A DNA stretch of 56,752 nucleotides from positions 1 to 56,752 of the forward strand of contig JAUCBJ010003981.1 of assembly GCA_032718475.1 (NCBI GenBank), given 5' to 3'. Source of the DNA: Nemertoderma westbladi (lineage: Eukaryota; Xenacoelomorpha; Nemertodermatida; Nemertodermatidae). Each line of letters begins with the position of its first letter. The stretch's first letter is position 1. The notes below the pieces were generated by a model, which ran no database searches, was not told where the DNA came from, and worked only from the letters and a program-made list of their open reading frames with translations. Both the position numbers and the translations under genes were made by a program. Shown here in pieces: positions 45,124 to 56,270 of the stretch.

Positions 45124-45771
45124 ACACCTGAACATCAGCAAGCCAATGGTGCAGTAGAGCGCATGAACAGAACTTTATGTAATATGTTATCTCATTTTGT
45201 AAATCAACATGGTACAGATTGGGATACGTATTTGCAACAACTCATATTTGCTTATAATACTACATATCATTGCACCACGAAAGAGACTCCTTTCTATTTA
45301 ACACATGGAAGAGATGCAAATTTTCCATTTCAGTGTTTTTGTTGTTATCAACCCCGTATGTATGCAGATCAATATGATTTTATTGATGACTTAAAGGACA
45401 ACTTAGCAAAGTCATTCCAATTGGTTCAACAAAATGTTAAGAAAGCGCATGAATCATGGGAACAGGAATACAATAAAACGGCAAAACCTCATGACTTCAA
45501 AGTTGGACAACAAGTGCTACTATATTGTCCTGCAGATAAATCTGGAGCAGCACATAAATTTGCTCGTCCCTACCTTGGACCTTTTATTATTAAGTCACTT
45601 ACTGACGAAAATGCAGATATCTCACTAAAGGGAGGTGACGATTGTACAACCTTTACAGTAAACGTTTCAAAACTGAAACATACACAATTGGATATATCAA
45701 TGCCTTATGTAGGGAAAGAAACACAAACTGGAAGAAGATTTACGAATCGTGCGCAACTCAGTAACGCATGA
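45124..45771 (+). pseudogene. Ty3-type retrotransposon integrase, C-terminal part
   Basis: The frame reads TPEHQQANGAVERMNRTL (the end of the integrase core, with the catalytic-helix E of NGAVER), then YNTTYHCTTKETPFYLTHGR, the typical post-catalytic stretch, a coiled region, and FKVGQQVLLYCPADKSGAAH..FARPYLGPF, the GPF/GPY module of Ty3/gypsy integrases. It ends at 45771. Everything upstream (gag, protease, reverse transcriptase and the D,D part of the core) is missing and the frame is closed by a stop just before 45124, so this is a 5'-truncated copy. Confidence 0.85.
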
Positions 45772-46110
45772 CTCAGTAATTATCAATTCTAAGAAAAAGG
45801 ACCTTCCAAATAGACAAGAAGTTGTTTCAAGTCATAGATATGAAACCCGATCTAAAGATAAATGATATAGGATATTTACACTAAACTAAATAATTTTATC
45901 GAAGTATGTATGGAGATGAAATATTATTAATTGGGCATTATATAATAATGAAGTGCAAAGAAATGTATATAGTATGTAAATGTAGAATAGTCGAAACTGA
46001 AAGTAAAATTTAATAATGGAAGAAGATGCATTGGAAGTTGCTACAATATAAAAGTCGAATTAGCAGACTCAAGTGAACTGTATTATAGCTTTTCGATGGA
46101 ACTCAAGCTT

Positions 46111-46400
46111 TGGTGGAGGGGATGTTGAGTATATTTTAGGACCTAACTGGCCGGATTAGGGACTGGACATGGCCTGACTCGAGACATGGTATTGCAGTAG
46201 GGTACCGGTAGTATGGTAGAGGTGATTGGGATACATGCTTACTGGTATGTCATCAGTATGTTTATGTACCGGTAGTACGGTTAGACTGTTGATTTTGATA
46301 TACTTTGTTTGGATTGGATGGATATCAATATTTCGCATATGTCAGTATGTAGCTTACTTTTTCTATAGGCCTACTTCAGTTACTTCTACTTTATGATCGC
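46111..46400 (+). mobile_element. Polypurine tract and start of the 3' LTR
   Basis: TGGTGGAGGGGA (46111-46122) followed at once by TGTTGAGTAT has the form of a polypurine tract abutting an LTR that begins with TG, at the right distance after the integrase. No 5' LTR is present to compare, and the 3' boundary is a guess; the 49-bp array starts soon after. Confidence 0.45.
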
Positions 46401-46417
46401 TATCCCGATTATAAAAC

Positions 46418-46822
46418 CACGTACGTGTGCGAGACAGCCCAACGAGCACGTGCTGCGTGAAGACCCCACGTACGTGTGCGAGACAACCCCACGAGCACGT
46501 GCTGCGCGAAATCCCCACGTACGTGAGCGAGACAGCCCCACGAGCACGTGCTGCGCGAAGTCCCCACGTACGTGTGCGAGACAACCCCACGAGCACGTGC
46601 TGCGCGAAGTCCTCACGTACGTGAGCGAGACAACCCCACGAGCACGTGCTGCGCGAAGTCCCCACGTACGTGTGCGAGACAACCCCACGAGCACGTGCTG
46701 CGCGAAGTCCCCACGTACGTGTGCGAGACAGCCCCACGAGTATGTGCTGCGCGAAGACCCCACGTACGTGTGCGAGACAGCCCCACGATCCCGTGCTGCG
46801 CGAAGTCCCCACATACGTGTAC
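46418..46822. repeat. 49-bp CpG-rich minisatellite
   Basis: About eight units with two palindromes each, CACGTACGTG and GAGCACGTGCT, the second holding an E-box. Because 49 is 3n+1 and stops are absent, several frames on both strands read through it; none is taken as a gene. It is strikingly CpG-rich in AT-rich surroundings. Confidence 0.95.
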
Positions 46823-47327
46823 AGTATGTATTTTAATTTAGTTTACACACCATTACTGAGCTACTGTTTAGGTAGGCGGCTTTGGGAGGAGAATTAATCA
46901 TGGAGTGCCTGACAAATAATACCCTAGAGCGTATTAATTAAACTACAACTTGGGGGAGGCATGGGAACACTTCAGTATTTCTCATAGAATACTACAAAAA
47001 CTGATTTGAATAGAAAAACACATGTGCGCCACTATAACCCCAAGAGTCTCCTTGAAATTTTGTTATTCTGTCATTCGATAATAGTTATCTATGGATAAGA
47101 TGGCGGCTCATCGTAAGTTTAAGCAGTACAATTGTTTATAAAAGCTGTCTTTCAACCCTTCAAAACAGTACTTGAAACGCAGTAGGATATTTTCCACAAA
47201 GGATATTTTAAAAGTGGGTGTTGCCAATTCGTTGATTGACGTTTTAATTATAGTATGTAATTAAATGTTGGTGTCCTACACCGTTCACACTCCACCATGT
47301 CTAGCACCTGCTGCGAAAGTGATTTGA
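46823..47327. other. No gene recognised
   Basis: Ordinary AT-rich sequence with no repeat or frame worth naming. Confidence 0.4.
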
Positions 47328-47336
47328 TATAAAAGG
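47328..47336 (+). promoter_or_regulatory. Candidate TATA box
   Basis: TATAAAAGG stands 33 bases before the ATG of a short secretory-type frame. A start about 30 bases downstream would leave almost no 5' UTR, so the assignment is tentative. Confidence 0.3.
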
Positions 47337-47360
47337 TGCAGTGCACTCACATACTATAAC

Positions 47361-47492
47361 ATGAACCAAACTCTTGCATCCATTTTTTATACATATTACA
47401 TAATTTTATGTGTATGGTTGGGGAAAATTGTGGAAGGACGTCATCGGGGCTACTCGTACAAACCAACACCATGCAGCACGGTTTCATGGTAA
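47361..47492 (+). CDS. Possible 43-aa secreted peptide
   Basis: ATG opens a 43-codon frame with a hydrophobic leader (FYTYYIILCVWLGKIVEG) followed by a short basic, Tyr/Pro/Ser tail ending PCSTVSW. The layout fits a signal peptide plus small peptide. The stop lies in ATGGTAAAG, which could instead be a splice donor leading to more coding sequence. I do not recognise it, and a chance frame is possible. Confidence 0.3.
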   Translation: MNQTLASIFYTYYIILCVWLGKIVEGRHRGYSYKPTPCSTVSW

Positions 47493-47959
47493 AGGGATCA
47501 TCAAGATAGAGGTGTGATGCCTCTTCTCTGATTTTTTTTTGTATAATTTTTTAAAGACAACACCAATGATTTGCCTCGTTGAGTTGGTTTACTAGTGACT
47601 AATACAACATTGAACCGAAACTGAAACTGTTCAACTTAATGATTCCCATCCGTATAGGCGATGGCTCCTAGTTGGCTAATTTATGTAAATAGATTTTCGA
47701 AAATATATTTACATTAATAGTGATAATATAGTAGATATTAATATTAAATTAAAGAAATTTATTGGCAGATTAGTAATTTCTTCAGATTGGTATAGTCTTT
47801 TATAGTATTGTTGAAAAATATTCCTTACCTAACGGTTAAGAAACATATATATATCCATAACACGAAGTGGGGCCTTCGCGCAGCACGTGAAATGAGTTAA
47901 TGCTAAGTATCAACTCGAAAGGATTATAAAAACATAGGAGAAGATTTTCCCGGAAAACG

Positions 47960-49680
47960 TTAACCCTCTAGCGGGAGACTGGGTAACTGAAGAAGGAAAG
48001 ATTAGTTTCCCTACAAAGCCACAGCCTATGGTCTATTACATATCTGCCAAATTTCAGCATAAATGGATTAAAAGCAAAGAAATGGGAGGACATTTAACGT
48101 TTAGACATGTGGCCCTCTAGCAGGAGACTATTGCTCTGATGGTGTCTGAAAGTCTCTCAAACGTCTCAACTTTTGATCATATTGATATTGATATTCATAT
48201 TTTATATATATTTCATATATTCATATTGATTGGCAGCTTTAAATTCGACAAAGTTATAAGCATGTCAATATCATAACGACGACAACGATTTCACTTTCAG
48301 ACATTTGGCCCTCTAGCGGCAGACTGGAGAACTGCAGATGGATTCGCCTCCTTTGAAAGTCACAGCTAATGGTCTAATACATACCTGCCAAGTTTCAGCT
48401 TAAACGGATTAAAAGCAAAGAAATGGGAGGGCATTTAATGTTTAGACATGTGGCCCTCTAGCGGGAGACCATTGCACTGATGGTGTCTGAAAGTCTCTCA
48501 AAAATCTCAACTTTAGCTCATATTGATACCTACAAATTTTCAACTTGGCAGCTTTAAATCCGACAAAGTTATTAGCATGTCAAAATCGTAACGACGACAA
48601 CGATTTCACTTTCAGACCTTTGGCCCTCTAGCGGCAGACTGGAGAACTGCAGATGGATTCGCCTCCTTTGAAAGTCACAGCTAATGGTCTAATACATATC
48701 TGCCAAGTTTCAGCTTAAACGGATTAAAAGCAAAGAAATGGGAGGGCATTTAATGTTTAGACATGTGGCCCTCTAGCGGGAGACCATTGCACTGATGGTG
48801 TCTGAAAGTCTCTCAAAAATCTCAACTTTTGCTCATATAGATACCTACAAATTTTCAACTTGGCAGCTTTAAATTCGACAAAGTTATAAGCATGTCAATA
48901 TCATAACGACGACAACGATTTCACTTTCAGACATTTGGCCCTCTAGCGGCAGACTGGAGAACTGCAGATGGATTCGCCTCCTTTGAAAGTCCCAGCTAAT
49001 GGTCTAATACATATCTGCCAAGTTTCAGCTTAAACGGATTAAAAGCAAAGAAATGGGAGGGCATTTAATGTTTAGGCATGTGGCCCTCTAGCGGCAGACT
49101 GGAGAACTGCAGATGGATTCGCCTCCTTTGAAAGTCACAGCTAATGGTCTAATACATATCTGCCAAGTTTCAGCTTAAACGGATTAAAAGCAAAGAAATG
49201 GGAGGGCATTTAATGTTTAGACATGTGGCCCTCTAGCGGGAGACCATTGCACTGATGGTGTCTGAAAGTCTCTCAAAAATCTCAACTTTAGCTCATATTG
49301 ATACCTACAAATTTTCAACTTGGCAGCTTTAAATCCGACAAAGTTATTAGCATGTCAAAATCGTAACGACGACAACGATTTCACTTTCAGACCTTTGGCC
49401 CTCTAGCGGCAGACTGGAGAACTGCAGATGGATTCGCCTCCTTTGAAAGTCACAGCTAATGGTCTAATACATATCTGCCAAGTTTCAGCTTAAACGGATT
49501 AAAAGCAAAGAAATGGGAGGGCATTTAATGTTTAGACATGTGGCCCTCTAGCGGGAGACCATTGCACTGATGGTGTCTGAAAGTCTCTCAAAAATCTCAA
49601 CTTTTGCTCATATTGATACCTACAAATTTTCAACTTGGCAGCTTTAAATCCGACAAAGTTATTAGCATGTCAAAATCGTA
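47960..49680. repeat. ~315-bp tandem repeat, about 5.5 copies
   Basis: Markers GGCCCTCTAGCGGGAGACC recur at 48111, 48452, 48767, 49227 and 49542. Each unit holds two half-related parts: GGCCCTCTAGCGGCAGACTG...AAGCAAAGAAATGGGAGGGC and the GGGAGACCATTGC...AACGACGACAACG part. The first full unit has an AT-rich insertion (period 341) and one unit near 49082 is a deletion hybrid. It is a tandemly amplified dispersed element. Confidence 0.93.
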
Positions 49681-49815
49681 ACGACGACGACGACGACAAC
49701 GACGACGACGACGACAACGACGACGACGACAACTATTTGCATAAATTGACCCACCCCCTAACAGTGTCAATTCGCTAAGGCTCCGCCAACTTCGTGGCTC
49801 GCCCCACAACTCTAG
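49681..49815 (+). repeat. (GAC)n tract and shared repeat end
   Basis: The last 315-bp unit runs into a (GAC)n stretch of about 55 bp, then CAGTGTCAATTCGCTAAGGC and TTCGTGGCTCGCCCCAC, the end also seen near 11290, 23150 and, inverted, 40765. It stops a few bases before the CAP gene start. Confidence 0.8.
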
Positions 49816-49819
49816 TGAG

Positions 49820-50052
49820 ATGTCAGTCTCTGGTTACCTTCTAATAGTGACAGTGATTGCCATTGGTGGTTGTTGGGGAGAAGATCCATTAACCCAGGCG
49901 GGTAGGAAATTAATTCTCGACAAACACAATGAGCTGAGGAACACCCTACCTGGTACTGATTCAACAGGAGCAACACTTCCGAAGGGGACAAACATTCAAG
50001 TTATGATTTGGGATTTCTTGTTGGAGGAATTGGCCCAGATAACATCCGATAA
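49820..50052 (+). CDS. CAP/SCP-domain secreted protein, first exon
   Basis: ATG at 49820 starts a signal peptide (MSVSGYLLIVTVIAIGGCWG) followed by KLILDKHNELRN, the conserved opening helix of CAP (CRISP, antigen 5, PR-1) domains, then IQVMIWDFLLEELAQI, matching the M..M.WDxELAxxA core. The frame leaves homology at ITSDK, where A|GTTAGT-like sequence (GT at 50053) offers a donor in phase 2. The second exon (the W.x.C and HxxQ part) was not found in the ~390 bp before the LINE. CAP proteins are secreted, disulfide-rich and often lipid-binding or venom/defence-associated; no function beyond the fold is inferred. Either a LINE inserted in its intron or the rest is lost. Confidence 0.75.
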
Positions 50053-50402
50053 GTTAGTTATTATTTTATTATTAGTCGCGTGCACAGTGGCACAGCACCA
50101 GACAGGCTGGCATTTAATATAATATAATAATAAAATTTCAAATAAAATACGGACATATAAAACGCACATGTTTAAAGTCGACTCGGAATATATATATCTA
50201 TAGCAACATCAAACTAATTAATATATACAGATAATCAGGTCGCTGCACTCTGCAGATTAACAAAGGCCATAGGACCAATATACTCATTCATTATAAACAA
50301 TATATCCCATTGCCAGGTTGAAAACAGTTCACAAGATATTCGTAACTTTAAGCCCAGCAATCAGGTCAAAAATATTTGGAACTTTGAGATTTACCAAATT
50401 GT

Positions 50403-52898
50403 AGTAAAATTACAAGACCCCTCCCCCCCCCCCCCTTAAAGTTAAACCAAATTGTAGTATTGTAATATCCGGTCATGCTTTGTTATATATGTAATATCTA
50501 AATACTTAAACTGAGTAGTCCTAACAATGGGTATACCATACAAGTAAAGCGAAGCCATTGTACGCTGCGTACAATGTTTAGGCGTTAGAAACATTACTTT
50601 CGTTTTCTTTAAGTTGAATACAATACTGTGACCTATGGCATAATCTTGACATTTTTCCATTAGTTTTTGAAGACCAACCACAGAGTTGGAAATCAAACCT
50701 AAATCATCCGCATACGAAATGTGATTAATTCTACGTACTTCAATAGCACAACCTACATTACAGTCTAATAATGCACGTGACAAGTCATCCATATAAACAT
50801 TGAAAAAATAAGCTGAGCATATGCCACCCTGTTTTACTCCGTTATAAGCACCAAATTTTCCAGTAATGTAGTTACCCCATTTGACCATCAAACCTTGATT
50901 TCTATACCAGTATGCAAAGATTCTGACCAAATATATCGGCACTTTTTTATCAATCAGTTTCAAAAATAATTTATCGTGTTCAATACGGTCAAACGCTTTG
51001 GATGCATCTATGAAACAAATATAAACTGGTGAATCATTGTCCAAATAATAATCAATAATTTCTTGCAAAGTATGTTCCGTACCTAATTCCGTACCTGAGT
51101 TCTTTTTGAAACCAAACTGAAAATCACTACATATAAGGCAAGATTGTATACGAGAAAGAGTAACATATTCAAAAACTTTACTAAAGATTGTTGCAATAGC
51201 AACCGGTCGATAATTAGATTTAATATCAATAGGCTCATTTCTATCCTTCACTATAGGTACAATAATACATTCAATAATCGAACTAGGTAAATATCCATGA
51301 ACAATTAGCGACGTTAAGAACAATGATAAAATAACATGTAGTCTAGAACTACGAGCGTGAACTAAATGTTCAGCTGATATGCTGTCTGGGCCAGCAGTTT
51401 TTCCTAATTTTAAATTCGAAATAGCACAATTTATTTCCGAGGGATATATTATATCCTTTGAAAAAATAACATCACCAATAATATCATCAACCTTTATATT
51501 ACAAAAATTGGGCTTTCCTTTATTACAATTTAAGAGCTCCTCGTAATCGTTTTTGAACAATTCGCCAATATTATCTTCCCCCATTGCCCCATCCACAACT
51601 TTGGGTAGTGGAGTTGAAGTTTTACTGGATTTCTTAAAATCATTCCAAAAAGTTTTGAAATCTTTATGTAGCACCGAATCGGCTAGTTTATCAGCCTTGT
51701 ATCTTGCTTCTGAACGTTTACAAATACGAAAAGCTCGCTTAAAAAGAGCACGCGCTGCCAAATATTTCCTATGTATCTCTCCCTGCTTGGGCGAGCCGGC
51801 CTCGCGCCAAGCTAAAAAAGCAGAGCGTGACAATTGATATTTCTCCTTAACGGAGTCGTTCCATCCAGGCACATTGAACTCTTTATCATTATTGGCTGAT
51901 CTACCACTGGGTATGGTCTTATCAGCAGCTGCTGTAAAAACGCCAGTGATAGAGGACCAAAAAGTATCTAAGCAGTCTCTATGATCCGTGCATTTGCAAT
52001 CAGTACAATTCAAAGCACTAGGTATATCTATGTTCTTCAACTGATTGTGTAACTCAGCGCAGTATGCAGCGATGTCGGATGGTTTCGCCCGGCTCCAGTT
52101 TGGTTGCCCAACAACTGGAGCCTGACACGAATTTGATCCTGAACCATCACTGGAGCATGCGCTAAGTGAAACGCCCAACTCAAAAAATAATGGCATATGA
52201 TCGTCCTGTACTAAATCGTATAACACAGCAACATTTTCTACAGTAGAATCAACTGACGAGGTACATACTATATGATCTAACCACGATTTACTGCTGTGGG
52301 CAGCACTTACAAATGTAAACGTGTTTGGAGGCAATCTTTTTACATCCGATATATGTAAATCATTTGCCTCACACCAATCACTGAGTTCAGTGTAAAATGG
52401 TTTTGGTAGATCTGCATTGAAATCTCCAATTATACAAACTTTATTAGTTCTCGACGCATCAATAAGGGCTTCGAGTTTCCCTAAATATTCTATAAATAAA
52501 TCGTGGTTTTCAGGACAAAAATATGGTAAATAAACACTAAGCAGCAATAAATTAGAACCATCACATTGATTGACATTTAACGCTAATATTCTATCATCAT
52601 CAACCGAGATATCGTAATGTACGTATTGTTACATGTCTTGGCGAACCAGAGCAGCTAGACCGCCATTTGGCCGACCCACTAAAATCTCTGAAGATAAATC
52701 GACAGGCGATTTACAGTAAGGAATAAATCGCTTATCTATCGATGATAGGTAGCTAAGCTCCTGCTGAGGCAGAAGATGCTCCTGCAAAAATATTATGTCA
52801 GATTTATCACACAAGTCTTTAATAGCTATCCTAGATGAAAGTGTTCTCACTGAATTGCAGTTGTAAGATGATACTCTAAGTTTATTAATCGACGCCAT
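50403..52898 (-). pseudogene. CR1/L2-like LINE ORF2 (endonuclease and reverse transcriptase)
   Basis: From ATG at 52898 the frame runs 819 codons with one internal TAA at 52629-52631. The endonuclease part shows VSSYNCNSVR, IIFLQEHLL, IIGDFNADL and SKSWLDHIV, and a VQDDHMPL at its end. The reverse transcriptase shows GKTAGPDSISAEHL, NYRPVAI, FGFKKNSGTE, FIDASKAFDRI, GVKQGGICSAYFFNVYMDDL and the intact catalytic SYADDLGL. The protein stops at TTQFKYLDITY, where the family normally continues for some 200 residues, so the 3' end is missing; a short C run at 50406-50420 lies at the break. The clade name rests on overall motif style; Jockey-superfamily membership is safer than the exact clade. Confidence 0.85.
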
Positions 52899-53012
52899 TG
52901 CACATTTTGTAAATATGAAAATGTCTTAATATATAGAAAATATATAAATTGAAAAATCATTTAAATATAACTTACTGTATTAACGTGTGAATACAATACC
53001 AAGTTCGAATAA

Positions 53013-54237
53013 TTAGCTGTCGGCACCGTTAATCACATCTGACACTGACCCGGTTTGATTAGGCCCGGTAGCTAACGCACGGGCATAGATACCCCCGGTT
53101 TCACTAGGGTGCTGCTGACTGTGAGTTAGCGACCCCAGAGTATCTACAACGACAGGCAGACGACCAGACTCCCCCCCAAATTGCCCAGAGTTTCTGCGGT
53201 TCTCCAGGAACTGTCTACGACGGTTTACCCATCCTTCGCGAATCCGACTGTCTTTTGGCCAGTTGGACGGTTCGAGAACTAGATCTTTCTCAGACTCTCG
53301 ATATCTAACAAGGAATGAAGAATGCGTAGTGCAGTCCTCCTTTGTCATCTTCTCGCAATGAACATCGATGTCCATCTTACGTTTTACATAGTCTTTCACT
53401 GCAGAAGCAGGTACTCCAGGTTCACCTCCAGTAACGAACATATATCGCGATTGGGCAACCGTCTTAAAAACCCTCGATCTCAGCAGCCGAACCCGTGCCT
53501 GTTATAAACGGTTTACGTTTACGCAAGCTAGGCCTGGTTGTTGCCATATCTGCGTTGACACCCTGACGCGTTGTACCACCTAGTTGGTTGATTGGGCGCC
53601 CACAAGGACCAACTGTGATGAATGAGTCATCGCTATTTACACAATCTACTCCATAACCTCGTGCTCCGGGAAGTGGTGGTTGTGAAGCTGCACTGGCGTA
53701 GTTTGTGTCAGCGCGCACTTTTGCCCCGGACGTAGGCCTCACTCCCGCAGCTCTGCTATGCGATACGAATGGTTGACCTTCGGATGGGGGCTCAACTAAA
53801 CCCAACAATGGAGCATTATGATCGACAGGCGGTACCGGCGGCATTGGATATCGCGCCCCCTGTACCGGTAGATCTATGTTACCACCAGAATCATGGGTGA
53901 CATAATGGAGACGATCTGCCTCAAGGACAGCGACACGGTCCTGTAACTGAGACAGTTTTAGCAGGAGATACGCTACATCAGAACTCGCTAAGTTAAACGG
54001 CGGGATATTACTGAGACAGGCAGGAGTAAAGCGAGGTTTTCTCTCATCGCTCAACTCAACAAACAGCGAGCACTCAAACATATCGATAACGTCGTTCACA
54101 ATTGACTTACGCATTCCCTGACCTGATTTCCGTTGCTTAGAAAATGCCGCAGTGCTCTTATTACCAGGTATGCAATCTAGGAGGAGTTTCTTCGCTTCCT
54201 TCAACATTTCATCGCTAAACTTTGACCAGTTTTCCAC
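53013..54237 (-). pseudogene. LINE ORF1, one frameshift
   Basis: The first part (54237-53464; first ATG about 54207) has a predicted coiled coil (KLSQLQDRVAVLEADRL) and a Pro/Gly-rich middle with SFITVGPCGRP. At the run GGGTTTTT near 53468 the frame shifts by one, and the second part (to 53013) reads YMFVTGGEPGV...VKDYVKRKMDIDVHC...SSFLVRYRE...LVLEPSNWPKDSRIREGW, an RRM-like nucleic-acid-binding domain typical of ORF1 in CR1/L2-like LINEs. A 114-bp spacer separates it from ORF2. With only one shift and one stop over 3.8 kb the element is young. Confidence 0.8.
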
Positions 54238-54489
54238 AACATCGATCAGAACCGATCACGGAAAACCCATTGTGACGTGGCCGCACCAAAGGTATGACAA
54301 TACATCACTTTCCACATGTCTGCATTCGTTACTCAACGTATTATCACCCGTCATGCCGTTCCAACCGTGCAACTGTACCGGTAACACGGTTTTAGTGCAG
54401 TATGCTTATCTGTATATCTAAACCAATGGTAGTACCTACAGCAGTATACAGGTATAGCTGTACAGTAACGTAGTATTATTACATGACTA

Positions 54490-54600
54490 GATCTTGGAGC
54501 CAACACATGCAGACAATCGCATGCTGGATCTTGAAGCCAAAACATGCAGACAATCGCATGCTGGATCTTGAAGCCAACACATGCAGACAATCACATTACT
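54490..54600. repeat. 37-bp tandem repeat, three copies
   Basis: GATCTTGGAGCCAACACATG, CAGACAATCGCATGCTG is repeated three times with one to four differences. Confidence 0.93.
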
Positions 54601-54959
54601 GGGTCAGTGTTTTTTTTATTAGTAAGATTGATAGTAAGATCGAGCCAGAGGATGTTGATTACGATTTTAAAAAATGTTGATTATGAAATGTTTACTTGGC
54701 TGAGGTCGTTGCCATGGAGACCTGCCACGTACGCCGTCCATCCCGCAAATCTGGAGACTACGGTGTATCAGGTCCAGTAAACAGCTGAGTCCGAGACTCC
54801 GTTGTCCTGGTCCGGGTCCTGAGCTCTAAAACTCCGCAAGGTTGCGGATAAGGATGCGTGGTTTTCTCACACCAAACGCCATCGTGATCATGGTGCCAAT
54901 GAGATATGTGAAACTCATCCTCTGTAAGCGGATTCAATTCCCAGCACTACCCAGCGGAA
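54601..54959. other. 5' region of the RTE-like element or spacer
   Basis: No frame recognised. GCCTGGACTGATACACC-type GC-richer text from 54700 resembles LINE 5' sequence but shows no motif. Confidence 0.35.
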
Positions 54960-56270
54960 AATGGGCAAAGTGGCAGGCATTTTACCAATTATAGTTGGGA
55001 AGGTGACATTACCAATGATGCTGACGACAGCAGGCAATCATCCCATGCATGGAGATCGATCAACTTACTTGCTGGTCGAAAAAGCCAACCAACCACCAAG
55101 GTTAAGGCTGAATCACCAGCCGATCGCCTCAATGGTTGGAAGGCCCACTTTGAAAAGCTCCTCAATAATGACAGGGTATTGCCTGATAACTTTACAGAAG
55201 TAAAAGTGTCTGAGTCTGTACTCCCAGATATTCCCATTGGTGATATCTCGTTTGCAGAAGTGAAGGCTGCTGCAAAGAGCATTAAGACCAATCGTGCCAG
55301 TGGAGTAGATGGTGTTCCCCCTGAGGTCTTTAAAATACCTGAGTGTTTAAAGCTCATCTATCCCATCATAGTAGACATGTACCGTACAACAAGAGTCCCA
55401 CAAGAAATGAAAACAAATAAGTTGGTGCCAGTTCTCAAGAAGGGCAACCTAACACTCTATGGTTCTTTTCGGGGAATCTCATTGATCTCAATTGCTGCAA
55501 AGCTATACAATAGAATTCTATTAAATCGCATCAGAGATCCCATTGAGAGACTGCTCCGTGGAAATCAGAATGGGTTCCGTAAAGGTCGTGGGACCATGGA
55601 GCCCATTTTGGCACTTAGAAGGATAATTTAAGAGTTATCAAAAAAGAAAGACAGGCATCTGGCTGTTTGTTATCTTTGTTGACTTCTTCAAGGCCTTTGA
55701 TTCAGTCTCTCGCTCACGTATGTTCAGCATACTTTCATTATATGGGATTCCTGATGAAATTATTGCAGCAATCAGATCGGTATACGATGGTTCGACAACA
55801 TTTGTGTCTACTGTTGACGGTGACACAGAACAATTTGAAGTGTTATGGGGCGTCCTCCAGGGAGGCCAACGGCTCCTCAGCTCATTAGAACATGCTGCTT
55901 CTAGTGTTGGTCTTTTCATTAACTCCAGAAAGACCAAAATTTTGACAGTTAACTTTGAAAGTCCTCAGCAAGTCTCTGATCGGATGAGCATAAGCTCAAA
56001 AGATGGTATGCTTGAGCATGTGGATGACTTCTGTTACCTGGGATCATGGATCCGGAAGTCAGGTGAGGACCTTCGAATACGTAAGGGAAAGGCATGGGCA
56101 GCCTTGAATAGGCTTTCCAGGATTTGGAAGTCACCGAGCATTAATCGGACACTTAAGGTCCGATTATTTAGAGCAGCAGTAGTTCCAGTACTCCTCTATG
56201 GGAGTCCATTCTAGGCTCTAACTGCTGAGGAAACCAAATCTCTGGATGGCACATTCACAAGAATGCTAGT
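54960..56270 (+). pseudogene. RTE-like LINE reverse transcriptase, broken
   Basis: The frame gives LNGWKAHFEKLLNN, ISFAEVKAAAKSIKTNRAS, GVDGVPPEVF, then FRGISLISIAAKLYNRILLN and QNGFRKGRGTMEPI. A TAA at 55629 and a shift near 55665 lead to FVDFFKAFDSVSRSR and YGIPDEIIAAIR, then VLWGVLQGGQ. At that point the next residues are SSLEHAASSVGLFINSRKTK: the segment holding the catalytic YADD is deleted, so it cannot be active. The thumb/C-terminal part follows (FCYLGSWI, LNRLSRIWKS, LKVRLFRAAVVPVLLYGS) to LDGTFTRML, where the copy breaks off into a BEL element. Confidence 0.85.

Noticed and set aside
46363-46897. Six overlapping frames across the 49-bp array
   Set aside because: The array has no stops in several frames; none extends into unique coding sequence.
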